57,216 nucleotides of DNA from the IMG/VR virus record IMGVR_UViG_3300009194_000013, positions 1-57,216 of that record; one strand, given 5' to 3'. The DNA is from a virus. Position 1 is the first letter of the stretch; each line of letters opens with the position of its first letter. The position numbers were made by a program, and so were the translations under genes. Shown piece after piece: positions 7,527-17,100 of the stretch. The notes under the pieces are model-generated. The model made no database searches. It saw only the letters and a program-made list of their open reading frames with translations, and was not told the origin of the DNA.

Positions 7527-8323
7527 GCCTTATGACGCTATGTAATAGAAGCCCACAGCGGCGCCGCATAGCTGCTGGCTTTGCAGTCCTTCGCCGCTTG
7601 GGCGCGGATGCACACTTGTATCTACCCGGTATCGGCTATCTCAATGGTGTCGATGCGGGTAACTATGCGGACGCCACAGCAACGCTGGCGTCTGTGGACG
7701 GCCCGGTTGGGCGGGTAGTTGATCCATTCGGCGGCATCACGGCAAACAACACGACTACAGCGCAAAAGCCGATATTGAGGCTCGATGCGTCAGGACGCTA
7801 CACATGGCAGTTTGACGGCACGGATGATCGGCTGACTTTGGCATCAATGCCGATCCAGATGGCTGACGATTTCGTGATGCTCAGTGTGTTTTCAGCCACT
7901 TCAGCTACATCGGCTTCGGGCAGAGTTTTGGCTGCGGCAGGACATTCGGTTGACAGCCTTGCGCTTGCTCGGCTCAGCGTCCTAAATACAGGACTGCTTG
8001 AAATGTTGTGGCGAGACTCGGGTGGCGTTGTTCAGCGTGTCACGTCATCGGCTTCTGTGGTGGCAGGTACGACATACGTGACCTGCGGGCGCAAGTCCGG
8101 GGCTAACAAAACGCTTCGAGTAAACAGTGTTTTACAGGGCACGAACACAGGCTCGCTAGCCTCCACCACTTTTAACAATTACTTACTCGGGTCGCGCAGC
8201 TATGGTGGCGAGTTTTTTGACGGAAAAATGGCCAGCCATGTTATTTGTCGCGGAAACTTATCTGATACTGAATTGGTAACGCTCGAAAGAGCCTTTGCTG
8301 CGTGCGCGGGGTTAGTGATATGA
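7523..8323 (+). CDS. LamG/concanavalin-like lectin-fold protein
   Basis: 266 residues from the ATG that overlaps the previous stop. The central part has the LamG pattern: RYTWQFDGTDDRLTLAS (strand, D/N-rich turn, strand), then FVMLSVFSATSATSASGRV, a VTCGRKSGANKTLRVNS hairpin and a closing GEFFDGKMASHVICRG strand with ELVTLERAFA. LamG folds bind sugars or proteins, and in phages they are common on fibres and capsid decorations. No signal peptide is present. With the SGNH enzyme and the beta-sandwich protein it forms a set that could engage cell-surface glycans (inference). The N-terminal 25 residues are Arg-rich, with no family match noticed. Confidence 0.65.
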   Translation: MSLMTLCNRSPQRRRIAAGFAVLRRLGADAHLYLPGIGYLNGVDAGNYADATATLASVDGPVGRVVDPFGGITANNTTTAQKPILRLDASGRYTWQFDGTDDRLTLASMPIQMADDFVMLSVFSATSATSASGRVLAAAGHSVDSLALARLSVLNTGLLEMLWRDSGGVVQRVTSSASVVAGTTYVTCGRKSGANKTLRVNSVLQGTNTGSLASTTFNNYLLGSRSYGGEFFDGKMASHVICRGNLSDTELVTLERAFAACAGLVI

Positions 8324-8658
8324 CGATATACGACGCACACATAACCATCACGGTGCCCGCCTCGCTCGCCAGTGTTGCGGCGATGGTTGGCCGGGCTATG
8401 GACCCTGACACGGGCGGGTCTGAATCCTTTGCTCGTGATGTTGTTGATTACGTGGAGGGTGAGCCCGTATACGCTGACACAATCACTTGCAGCACGGTAT
8501 GCCGTTCGGCGTTCAAAGACCGCGCCAGGGTAATGCTGGCCGACCCGTCCGTCCTGTATTACGCATGCGCGCAGGACTACGCACAGCGCTGGCCCACCCT
8601 GACGCCTCCAACCCTTGAGCAGTGTGCTGCTTTTGTCGCAGCCGCAACGCTTACTTAA
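8320..8658 (+). CDS. Hypothetical protein of the head-accessory cassette
   Basis: 112 residues; its ATG overlaps the previous stop (ATGA). The N-terminus YDAHITITVPASLASVAAMVGRAMDPDTGG alternates like a beta-strand and a helix. The middle is acidic and the C-terminus (PTLTPPTLEQCAAFVAAATL) is helical. No known domain or catalytic motif was recognised. It is bracketed by the LamG-like gene and a small membrane protein gene and is read in the same operon. Confidence 0.6.
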   Translation: MTIYDAHITITVPASLASVAAMVGRAMDPDTGGSESFARDVVDYVEGEPVYADTITCSTVCRSAFKDRARVMLADPSVLYYACAQDYAQRWPTLTPPTLEQCAAFVAAATLT

Positions 8659-8689
8659 CAACACCATCGCGCAAAAGGAGCGCAGCATC

Positions 8690-8992
8690 ATGAACCTATT
8701 TGATTCGCATAATTCGTCGCATTTGGGAAAGGACGAAGGTATGCACGAGAACGACACACCTATTGCATTTTTGAAGATAGCCGCAGCATGGCTGTTCGCA
8801 GCAATGGCCGAGGCTTGCACTTTTGTCTTCGGTCTGTCGCTGTCTCAGTGGGTGCAAGTCGCCGCCCTGTTGTTCACGGTGGCTCAGTTGTATTTCCTGT
8901 TGCGCGACAAGTGGTGGCGCGACCCTAAACGCACGCGCTCTACACGCCGACTGCAATACGACCGCAGCAAGGCTGACAAGCCACGCACATAG
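8690..8992 (+). CDS. Small two-TM membrane protein, holin-like candidate
   Basis: 100 residues. Two hydrophobic stretches, about residues 25-47 (IAFLKIAAAWLFAAMAEA...) and 52-68 (VQVAALLFTVAQLYFLL), are followed by a strongly basic C-terminal tail (KWWRDPKRTRSTRRL). That outline is shared by class II holins and other small phage membrane proteins. The usual lysis genes are 18 kb away, next to the muramidase, so this may be a second holin, an inner-membrane docking factor or a DNA-entry protein. Start fixed by AAGGAG at the proper distance. It directly precedes the prohead protease. Confidence 0.55.
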   Translation: MNLFDSHNSSHLGKDEGMHENDTPIAFLKIAAAWLFAAMAEACTFVFGLSLSQWVQVAALLFTVAQLYFLLRDKWWRDPKRTRSTRRLQYDRSKADKPRT

Positions 8993-9016
8993 AATCGCAG
9001 CCAACAGAGGACGCAT

Positions 9017-10057
9017 ATGAAGACTTGGTACACCGTCAAGGCGAAAGCCGACAAACCCGAAGAAGCTGAAATCGACATTCATGACGAAATCGGCGTTTGG
9101 GGTATCACCGCTCGCGACTTCATCAGTGATTTGAAGAAGTTGCCTGACAGCGTGAAGAACCTCACCTTGTCCGTGAACTCACCAGGCGGCTCAGTGTTCG
9201 ACGGATTCGCCATCTACAACGCACTGAAGAATGTTCGCGAAGGTGGCGTGACGATCACAGCCAAAGTCATGGGTATCGCGGCGTCTGCTGCGTCGTTCAT
9301 CGTCATGGCGTCCAACAAGATCGTCATGCCTGAGAACTCCATGATGATGGTTCACTATGCGTCGGCCCTGGCCTGGGGCAACGCGGAGGACATGCGCGAT
9401 ACTGCGGACATCCTCGACAAGATCGACAACTCACTCGTCGGCATCTACGTCGCACGTACCGGCAAGACCGAAGACGAAGTTCGCGCATTGCTCAAGGACG
9501 AGTCTTACATGAGCGCGGAGCAAGCGAAAGAGCTTGGCTTTGCGGATGAGGTTACGGAAAACGTGCGGGCTACCGCCAGCTTTGAGATTGATCGCCTGCC
9601 TGCAAATGTGCAAGCGCTGTTCCGCACTGTGCAAGCGCAACAGACTTCGCCACAGAACGAGCCGAAAGCCGATCCGGTTGTAGACGCTGAGCCGACAGTC
9701 GCTGAGCAGGTCCAGGCCCTGGCCAAAGAATCTGGCTTCGAGGCCCAAGCTGCATTCTTCGCAACCAACTACGCAAGCGTGGCCGACGCCAAAGCAGCAC
9801 TCACGAATGCTCGTGAAATTGCGGCTCTGTGCGCAGTCGCCAAGAAGCCTGATCTGAGTGATCGCTTCATTCAGGACAAGAAGTCCGTCGCCGATGTTCG
9901 CGCTGAACTCTGCAACAGCCTCGCTAGCGAGGATGAGCAGAAGCCAACGAGCAGCGCACGACGCAATGAGCACACGCCATCCGATCCGCAGCCGGTGGCG
10001 GGTTTGAAAACCGCTGACGTTTGGGCTGCACGTCGTAACTCTCACAAAGGAGCCTGA
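9017..10057 (+). CDS. ClpP/S49-type prohead protease with C-terminal scaffold region
   Basis: 346 residues, equivalent to lambda gpC carrying the Nu3 scaffold. The N-terminal 190 residues are ClpP-like: SVNSPGGSVFDGFAIYNAL (oxyanion Gly pair), GIAASAASFI with nucleophile Ser90, MMMVHYAS with His113, and the SAEQAKELGFADEV motif that follows the third catalytic residue. The rest (about 200-346) is Ala/Glu/Gln-rich, coiled-coil-like and basic at the end, as expected for an internal scaffold that is later cleaved. No separate scaffold gene is seen, so an internal start within this gene is possible, as in lambda Nu3. It is followed after 2 bases by the decoration gene, whose ribosome site lies in its last codons. 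Confidence 0.92.
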   Translation: MKTWYTVKAKADKPEEAEIDIHDEIGVWGITARDFISDLKKLPDSVKNLTLSVNSPGGSVFDGFAIYNALKNVREGGVTITAKVMGIAASAASFIVMASNKIVMPENSMMMVHYASALAWGNAEDMRDTADILDKIDNSLVGIYVARTGKTEDEVRALLKDESYMSAEQAKELGFADEVTENVRATASFEIDRLPANVQALFRTVQAQQTSPQNEPKADPVVDAEPTVAEQVQALAKESGFEAQAAFFATNYASVADAKAALTNAREIAALCAVAKKPDLSDRFIQDKKSVADVRAELCNSLASEDEQKPTSSARRNEHTPSDPQPVAGLKTADVWAARRNSHKGA

Positions 10058-10059
10058 AA

Positions 10060-10404
10060 ATGGCATTGACACAAGGTAAGCTGACCGGCGAGTTTTTGCT
10101 CTCGGAAGCCAATGGCTACCAAAGCCGCGAAAACATCGTCATTGACTCAACCGCAGGCGCGATGGTGCCCGGCACGGTGGTGGGCAAGATGGCCAATGGC
10201 CGTTACAAAGCCTACGCCAATGGCAACAGCGCTGGCGATGCCGACGTCGCAGCAGGCATCCTGTACGCAGGTGTGCCCGACACGGCGACCAATCAAAAGG
10301 CCGTCATGATCGCTCGCTTGGCTGAAGTCCAAGACTCCATGCTGACCGGCATCGACGCGAATGGTCGCGCCGACCTGGCTGCGGCCATGATCCTCTTCCG
10401 CTGA
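10060..10404 (+). CDS. Head decoration protein D-like
   Basis: 114 residues, matching lambda gpD (110). GpD trimers bind the expanded capsid and stabilise it against packaged-DNA pressure. Family marks are TQGKLTGEFLLSEANGYQSRENIVI at the start (shown in part), the AGDADVAAGILYAGVPDT segment and the final ADLAAAMILFR. It lies between protease/scaffold and major capsid genes exactly as in lambda. AAAGGAG is 8 bases ahead of the ATG. Confidence 0.92.
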   Translation: MALTQGKLTGEFLLSEANGYQSRENIVIDSTAGAMVPGTVVGKMANGRYKAYANGNSAGDADVAAGILYAGVPDTATNQKAVMIARLAEVQDSMLTGIDANGRADLAAAMILFR

Positions 10405-10441
10405 TTTCCGGCGTCATCCAACTCTACAGGAGAACTCTGTC

Positions 10442-11437
10442 ATGGCATCACTCGACATTTTCAATGATGACGCCTTCAGTCTGCAATCGCTGACCAAGGC
10501 CATCAACGACACCCCCTACCAGCCGATGCGCATCGGCGAACTGAACCTCTTCGGCGAAGAGTCCATCAACACTACTTCAGTGAGCATCGAACGCCTGGGC
10601 TCTACCCTCGGCCTGGTGCCCGTTTCCGCACGCGGCTCGGTTCCAACTCGCAATCGCGACGAAAAGCCCAGCATGTTCGACATCAAGACCGTTCGCCTGG
10701 CCAAAGCCGACGCGATGATGGCCGATGAAATCCAGAATGTTCGTGCTTTTGGCAGTGAAACAGAACTGGAAACGATTCAAAACCGCGTGAATCGCAAGCT
10801 CGGCAAGCTCCGTCGTGACATTGACGTCACCCTGGAATATCAGCGCATGGGCGCACTGAAGGGTCAAATTGTTGACTCGGATGGCAGTACCGTTCTGTTG
10901 GACTGCTACACGCTGTTCAACCTGACCAAGCAGACCCATGACATGGTGCTCGACAACGACACGACCAAAGTCAAGCTCAAAGCGGTCGAAGCCAAGCGCA
11001 AGGTCGAAAACGCTCTCGGCGCCAAGATGTATCGCGGCCTGCGCGCATTCTGCTCGGCGTCGTACTTCGATGCCCTGGTTGGCCATCCCGCTGTGGCGAA
11101 AGCCTATGACTTGTGGCTCGAAGGCCAGTTCTTGCGCGAAGATCAGCGTGGCGGCTTTCCCTTTGTCGGCATTCAATGGGAGGAATACCGTGGCGCTGTC
11201 AGCGGCCAGGCATTTGTTCCTGACGGCAAGGCCATTCTTGTGCCAGAAGGTGTCGCAGATATGTTCGTGACGCACTTTGCGCCTGCTGACTACGTCGAGA
11301 CGGTCAACACCAACGGCCTGCCGTACTACTCGAAGCAAGAGCGCATGCGCATGGATCGTGGTGTCGAGATCGAAGCTCAAACGCAGACCATCTCGATCAA
11401 CACGCAGCCCGATGCTGTGATCGAACTGTCGATCTGA
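10442..11437 (+). CDS. Major capsid protein (lambda gpE family)
   Basis: 331 residues, close to lambda gpE (341). Recognisable parts are LDIFNDDAFSLQSLTKAIN at the start, GELNLFGEESINTTSVSIE, PRGSVPTRNRDEK-like SARGSVPTRNRD, a MMADEIQNVRAFGSE arm and a C-terminal AQTQTISINTQPDAVIELS, as in HK97-fold gpE proteins. Strong ribosome site CAGGAGAA. As the major virion protein it should be made in large amounts. The short gap before the next gene has no terminator. Confidence 0.95.
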   Translation: MASLDIFNDDAFSLQSLTKAINDTPYQPMRIGELNLFGEESINTTSVSIERLGSTLGLVPVSARGSVPTRNRDEKPSMFDIKTVRLAKADAMMADEIQNVRAFGSETELETIQNRVNRKLGKLRRDIDVTLEYQRMGALKGQIVDSDGSTVLLDCYTLFNLTKQTHDMVLDNDTTKVKLKAVEAKRKVENALGAKMYRGLRAFCSASYFDALVGHPAVAKAYDLWLEGQFLREDQRGGFPFVGIQWEEYRGAVSGQAFVPDGKAILVPEGVADMFVTHFAPADYVETVNTNGLPYYSKQERMRMDRGVEIEAQTQTISINTQPDAVIELSI

Positions 11438-11442
11438 GTACC

Positions 11443-11748
11443 ATGCACCCTGCGTTTGTCAGGGCCGCAAAGAGCGTTCGATCCCGTTTGGGGTTGGACG
11501 CTCTTTTTGCAGGTACCCATGAAACAAAGGCCCCGCTCGAATGCGGGCTCGAAGTCGTTGACGGTCAAGGCAACGTCACGGTGGCACAGTTTGTTGCAAC
11601 CCTGGACAAAGCGCTCGATCCACAAAAGGGCAATACCCTGGTGTACCTGCATTCAGACGGCAACCCTATTGTCGGTGAGAGCTATACGCTTGATGTGATG
11701 ATCGCTGACAACGGTGCAAATCAGCGCTGGATTTTGCTGAAAGCATGA
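11443..11748 (+). CDS. Putative head-tail connector/head completion protein
   Basis: 101 residues. It lies between capsid and gpZ-like genes, where lambda encodes gpFI/gpFII. The C-terminal half (YLHSDGNPIVGESYTLDVMIADNGANQRWILL) is beta-rich like gpFII or Gifsy-2-type connectors, which share a small barrel fold with little sequence identity. The N-terminal helix AFVRAAKSVRSRLGLDALF is typical of small head completion proteins. The call rests mainly on position and size. The stop overlaps the next start (ATGA). Confidence 0.55.
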   Translation: MHPAFVRAAKSVRSRLGLDALFAGTHETKAPLECGLEVVDGQGNVTVAQFVATLDKALDPQKGNTLVYLHSDGNPIVGESYTLDVMIADNGANQRWILLKA

Positions 11749-12584
11749 CAATGGCTACCGCACTCGTAAGCTACGATCTTTCTGAGCTTGAGGTACTGGC
11801 CAAGGGCTTGGGTAGCCTGGACGCCAACACCCTGGGTGGGACAGCTATACGCACAGTCAACGAAGTCACAAAACGAGGCTTTGCTACAGCCAAGCGGCAA
11901 ATGCTTTCGGGGGTTGCGCTTTCAGAGTCGTATGTCAACGAGCGTATGACCGTGGAAGAGGCGACTGATCCAAAAGAGCCGACTGCAACAATCATTGCGT
12001 TTCGTCCGGGCGGCAAGCGCAAGCCTGCTACAAAGCCAGTGAACTTGCGCCAGTACGCTGCTCGCATTGAGCAAGAGTTCACCAACTGGCGCAATGACGG
12101 CACGGCTCGAAACAGCGGTCGTCAGGTTTTCGTCACGACAATGGGCGGCGTGTTGCCGAAAGGTCAGGCCGGGGCCGTCAACCAAGGCGCCATGTACGAG
12201 AACCCTCGTAAGCCCGGCTCGAAGCTGCCGTTCAAAAAGCGAATCGGCAATCAAGTGCTTGGCTTGCCGGTTGGTACAAAGGCCAAAGACATCTCAGTCG
12301 AGGTTCGTACCGGCAATCGAAAGATCATACGACCTTCATCGAAAGGTTTCAAAGCCTTCATGCAGCGCATGCCCAACGGCGAGGTGCTGCTTATGCGCCG
12401 CACGACCAAGACAGGTGGCAAAGGCAACAAAGGAAAGATGGAGTCGTTGCATTCGCTTTCAGTTTGGCAGTTGTTCAATGCTGAGCGCACGAAAGCAAAG
12501 ATCATCCCTCTGATAATGGCCGATCTCGAATCGACGGCAGTATCAGACTTCTCCGAGCAGATTGAGAAAGCATTCAAGCTATGA
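11745..12584 (+). CDS. Minor tail protein Z-like tail completion protein
   Basis: 279 residues. GpZ acts late in lambda tail assembly and positions the DNA end at the tail. The N-terminal pattern ELEVLAKGLGSLDANTLGGTAIRTVNEVTKRGFATAKRQM (helices with conserved N-V-T) and the very basic middle match PF06763-type proteins. It is longer than lambda gpZ (192), mainly through an insert at about residues 80-200 rich in Lys, Arg and Gly. Start by ATGA overlap with the upstream gene; a second ATG lies six bases on. It overlaps the next gene by 4 bases. Confidence 0.75.
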   Translation: MTMATALVSYDLSELEVLAKGLGSLDANTLGGTAIRTVNEVTKRGFATAKRQMLSGVALSESYVNERMTVEEATDPKEPTATIIAFRPGGKRKPATKPVNLRQYAARIEQEFTNWRNDGTARNSGRQVFVTTMGGVLPKGQAGAVNQGAMYENPRKPGSKLPFKKRIGNQVLGLPVGTKAKDISVEVRTGNRKIIRPSSKGFKAFMQRMPNGEVLLMRRTTKTGGKGNKGKMESLHSLSVWQLFNAERTKAKIIPLIMADLESTAVSDFSEQIEKAFKL

Positions 12585-13042
12585 GCAAAGCGAAGACACT
12601 GGCCGCGAACATCTCAGCGCGTCTTAGCGAGATACGCATCGCCAACGGCTATCTGACTGACATCGGCGCGTCAGTCAAGCGCGGCAAGCTGACTTTCAAC
12701 GAAAGTGAAGCGCCGTGCATCGTCTTGGTTGAAGGCGACGACGACCCAATTGAGCAGCAGAATCTGCAATGCCGACTTAGCTTGAGCTTTATTGCTGAAG
12801 GTCATGACGTATGCGATCCAGAAAACCCCAACGACAAGATTCACGACATCGCGACTGACATCAAGAAAGCCATCTTTGGCGATGACACGACGTTCGGTGG
12901 ACTGGTCAAACCGAATCGCAATGCCACCCCCGGTCTGCGCTATACCGGCAGCAGCAAAGGTGTGCGCGAGGACGGCTCAAAGCTGGTGTCATGTGGCATT
13001 CAATTTGAATGTGAGATCGTAGAAGACCTGTCGAACCCGTAA
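12581..13042 (+). CDS. Tail terminator protein (gpU-like)
   Basis: 153 residues. It begins [25 protein letters not shown] and contains [36 protein letters not shown] and a [12 protein letters not shown] end (each shown in part). This is the alpha/beta pattern of tail terminator proteins: an N-terminal helix, a strand carrying a drug-efflux-like VEGDDDP, and a long helix before the last strands. Such proteins cap the tail tube at its final length and join it to the head. Position between gpZ-like and tail tube genes supports this. It overlaps the previous gene by ATGA. Confidence 0.7.
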   Translation: MSKAKTLAANISARLSEIRIANGYLTDIGASVKRGKLTFNESEAPCIVLVEGDDDPIEQQNLQCRLSLSFIAEGHDVCDPENPNDKIHDIATDIKKAIFGDDTTFGGLVKPNRNATPGLRYTGSSKGVREDGSKLVSCGIQFECEIVEDLSNP

Positions 13043-13126
13043 CGCAATTCTCCCGCAGTTGTTTCGGGTTCGTCATTACTTACACTTGCGGGAACTCTTT
13101 AGAGCGACTTTTTTGGAGATTCAATC

Positions 13127-14091
13127 ATGAGCAACGCACGCGGTTTCTTGGGGCTGGCGATCTGTACATCGCCCGTTATGAGGGTGGTGTATTCTTGGAC
13201 TACGAAGGCCCTTTCGAGTGCCGCAAGTTTGAGATCAAGCCCAACGTCGATCTGAAGGAACTCGTTTCCAAGGGTCGCTTCACCTACGGTCAAACCATTG
13301 AATCGGTTCCAGTGCCGCAGCCGTCTGACCTGACAGTCGAATTGTCCGAAGTCAACAAGACCTCCCTGGCCATCGCCTTGCTGGGCACCACCTCAAGCGT
13401 GGCTCAGACATCAGGCACTCTGACCAACGAAGCCATCGTCTCTTCGATTGACAAATGGGTTGCGCTGTCGAAGGTGTCTCTTACAGGTGCTCAAACAGTC
13501 GCTGGTGGTGCAGTCACCGCCGCAGTTACCGGCGCGATCAGCGGCACGACCTTGACGGTGAGCGTTGTTTCTTCCGGCACTTTGTCTGTCGGTCAGGCCA
13601 TTTCCGGCTCAGGCATGACAGCCGGTACACGCATCACCGCATTCCTCACAGGCACAGGTGGCACAGGCACCTATACGGTCAACAACAGTCAGACTTTTGC
13701 GAGCGCTTCGATCACAGGCGCGGCGGGTGCCACCTACGTTGAGGGTGAAGACTTCATCGTGAACAAGACACTGGGCTGGATCAAAGCCCTGTCTAGCGGC
13801 GACATCATCGACGATCAACCTTTGAAGGTCACGACCACTTACGGCAGCGTGAGCGGCGTTGAAATCAAGGGCTCGACACAAGCGCAGGTTCGCGCCAAGT
13901 TCAAGCTGGATGGCGTGAACTTCGTTGACAACGCAAGCTGCATCGTCACCGTGCATGAAGGCATCATCGCCTCGGACAGCGCCTTCGACTTCCTGGCCGA
14001 CGACTTCAACACCGTCACGATGCCTGGTCGCATGAAGACACCTACCGGCTTCATTGAGCCCTACACGGTTCGTCTGCTGGACGCAGCATAA
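13127..14091 (+). CDS. Major tail tube protein, reading frame broken near codon 9
   Basis: About 321 residues once the frame is restored. TTTTGGAGA lies 8 bases before the ATG at 13127. That frame reads MSNARGFLG and then ends after about 43 codons. Shifting by -1 at the GGGG run (13150-13153) gives [21 protein letters not shown] split across the junction and stays open to 14091. The body has the tail tube pattern [30 protein letters not shown] and a C-terminal [11 protein letters not shown] and [14 protein letters not shown]. Residues from about 125 to 195 of the restored protein are an inserted Ser/Thr/Gly-rich module ([33 protein letters not shown]) found in many virion proteins as an Ig-like decoration. 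One missing G by error, a true mutation or programmed slippage could explain the break. A fallback TTG start at 13195 has no ribosome site. Confidence 0.8.
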
Positions 14092-14131
14092 GTCGTACAC
14101 GACAAGTCCCTGACGGCTAGGCCGACAGGCG

Positions 14132-14170
14132 CGGGGTGTCAGGGTAATTCCTGGCACCCCGTTTTCTTTT
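14132..14170 (+). terminator. Strong terminator between tail tube and tape measure genes
   Basis: Twelve-base arms (14132-14143 and 14150-14161, one G-T pair) around a 6-base loop, followed by TTTTCTTTT. It lies inside the late operon, after the tail tube gene, which must be highly expressed, and before the tape measure gene, which is needed in few copies. Partial termination would set that ratio. Confidence 0.85.
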
Positions 14171-14185
14171 AACCGGAAGAAAGCA

Positions 14186-17100
14186 ATGGCAACACAAAAG
14201 AAAGACGTCGAACTCGGCATTGGCGTAAACGTCAAGAACACCGAGCGCGTCAAGGCCCTGACGGAAGACTTGAACAGCCTGGCGCAAAGCGGTAAAGCCG
14301 CTACGCCTGAATTTGAGCGACTGGCTTCTGAGCTTGAGCAGTTGGGTAAGCAAGCGGGTGCCGCAGAGAGCTTGCAGCAAGTCGAAACGGAGTTGACGCA
14401 GACGGCTGAAGCCATGTCTCAGGCTTTCGACAAGTCTGAGCAACTGGCTCGCTCGCTCGATGAGCAGCGCAAGGCTACGCAGAATGTGCGCGATGCTCAG
14501 AAGATCGCTCAGGAGACTTACGACAACACCCGAATCAAGCTCGCTGAAGTAAAAGGTGAGCTTGATGAGCTTCGCGCTTCCACAGACCGCGCAGGTAAAA
14601 GCTCAGAAGACTATATCGACCGTCAGCGCAATCTAAAAGAACAGATCGCTGGCTTAGAAACGTCGGCGAAGAAGCAGGGTATTGCGCTTCAGCAGGCCAA
14701 TCGCGAGCTTCGAGATTCAAACGCCGAGTTGGGGCGCGCCGAAAGTGCTGCTAACAAGACGCAAAAAGCTGTCGATCAGTTGAGTCGTAAGTACGACGAG
14801 CAGACGCAGGCGGTTATCAAGGCCCGTGATGCACTCACGCAGACGGGCGCTTCTGCCGATGCAGCTGAGCAGGCTCAGCAAGCGCTCGCGGCTGCTATTG
14901 ATGACGTTGCAAAAGCATCGACTGAGTACAACCGACTGCGCACGCAATCCGCTGAGATTGAAGCCGCAGTCGCTGAAGCGAACGAGCGAAATGTAAACCT
15001 AGCCAAACGTGCTGCGGCTGAACGTGAGACTGCGGCTCGGGCGGCAAAGGCAGCGGCCAATGAGCAGGCTGCTGCTGAAACTAAGCTGAGCTACGCCTTG
15101 GATGAGGTCGCTGCCCGTGAAGCAGAGGTCGCAGAGAATGCCAGGCAAGCCGGAAATGCGCTCGACAAGGCATTCAGTGTCACAGGGGCTCGCTCAATCG
15201 CAGCGATTAAAGCTGACATCGACGAGGTGAACCGTTCGCTGGCATTGCTTCAATCGCAGGGATTGAGTAAGCTGGAACTCGACCGGGCGTTTGCCGGTGC
15301 CAATGAGCGTGTCAAAGAACTCAAGCGTGAGCTTTCGTCGGTGCCCGGCCAGTTCAATCTTGTTGGTGCAAGCGTTGACTTTCTGAAAAACCAGTTCGTA
15401 CAGCTTGCCGCCGCGTACCAAGGCATCGACCTGGCCAGCAAGTTCCTACAAGCCAACATCCAGATCGAAGGTCTTCGTCGCACTTTGACGATCTCGACCG
15501 GCTCGTTTCAAGAAGCTGAGCGTCAGATTGCGTTCTTGCGTAAGACGGCTGATTTAACCGGCCAGTCTTTTTCTCAGATTGCGGACGAGTACAAGAAGTT
15601 CAGCATTTCATTGAGTACGAGCGGCTACTCGTTGTCACAGACAGAGGAACTGTTCTTGGCCGTGGCCAGTGCAGCGGGTAAGTTGGGTCTGAGCAGCGAT
15701 AAGACCGGCAATATCCTGAACGCTCTATCGCAGATCGCCAACAAAGGCGTTGTGTCGATGGAAGAGTTGCGCGGTCAGATGGGTGAATCGCTGCCAGGTG
15801 CGTTGCAGTTGGCGGCAGATGCTACAGGCATCTCAACGGATCGCCTTATCAAGCTGATTGAGACGGGGCAGGTGCTGTCTCGGGACATGCTGCCGTATTT
15901 GGCCAAGGCTATGACGGATAAGTTTGGCGATGCCAAGGAAGAAGTGCAGGGCTTCCAAGCTGAGTGGAACCGTTTGTCAAATGCAATAACGAAGCTGTCG
16001 CAAGACGCTAACGACAGCACGTTCTTCAAAGCGCTCACTACGTCGGTAGCTTTTGCTGCGGACAACTTCAAGGGACTCGCGGATGCTGCGTTCATCGCAG
16101 GTAAAGCCTTTGCGGCGTTCAAGCTACTAGACTACCTGGGTCAAACCAAAGCCGTTGCGGAAGCTACGCGCCTGCTTACGACAGAGCAAAAGGTAAACAC
16201 CGAAGTCGTAAAGCAGAATACGGTTCAAAAGGAGCTGAACACCGTAGCCGAGGCACAAGGCTCTGTCGCGAGAAAGAAGGCCGCTGCGGATGTAGTAGCT
16301 GAGACTGCCGCGCTGCAAGCCAACACAGCTGTCACCTCGACCAACACTGCGTCGAAGACCGGCGCTATCGCATCACTTGGTCGCATGGGGCAAGCGGTAA
16401 CGGCGACAGCGGGCTCCGCAGCCGCGATGGCGTCTACTCTTGCAGCAGGTATCGGTCGGTTTGGCGCGTGGGGTGCAGCCGCGTACCTGGCTTACAGCGT
16501 GGCAAAAGACCTTAGCGATGTAATCGCAGATGGCGTGTTTAAGCTGACCGGCTACAACGAGCGCATAGCCGAAGCTGAGCGAGTGTCGGCGTCTTTGCAA
16601 AAAAGACTGGCCGAGGCCGAGGAAGGTCGTCGGCAGTCGTACCTGCTCATCCAAGATCGCTTTCAAGACGCTATAAAAAGCTCAGAGCAAGCCGTTGTTG
16701 TTGCAGACAAAGAAGTCAAAGCCATAGAAGCTCGCAGCGCTATGCAAGTAGGTCTTGCGAAACTTTACGGGGACACCACTATTGCAGCCGTTGCAGAAGC
16801 AAAGGCGTCTGAGAACATCGCCCAGGCGTTGCAAGGAGAAGCTGACGTCCGGGAGCTTCAAGCCACGCTCCTGGAAAAGAAGGTATCAGCCCTACAAGCT
16901 GCCGCAGAAGCAAACAACGAGAATAACGAGACTGTTCTTGCCTCAATCGAGTCGGAACGCAAGAACGCAGAAGGCTTGCGCGCCGCTGCCGAAGCTGCCC
17001 GTGCAAAAGCACAAGCCGCAAACGACGTGGCCACCGCTTCTCAGTCAGCCGCTTTGGCGCTTAAAGACAACTCCGGTCGAGTCGATGAGTTGAAGCTGGC

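Noticed and set aside
8690-8992. Primary holin of the phage
   Set aside because: Two-TM outline fits, but the 3-TM protein next to the muramidase is the better candidate; kept only as a membrane protein.
13051-13093. TCCCGCA/TGCGGGA inverted repeat before the tail tube gene
   Set aside because: Seven-base arms with a 29-base loop and no T tail; could be a weak operator but nothing supports a terminator or promoter call.
13609-14415. 268-residue leftward open frame across tail tube and tape measure
   Set aside because: It crosses the strong terminator and runs against two structural genes; Cys/Ala/Leu-rich shadow product.
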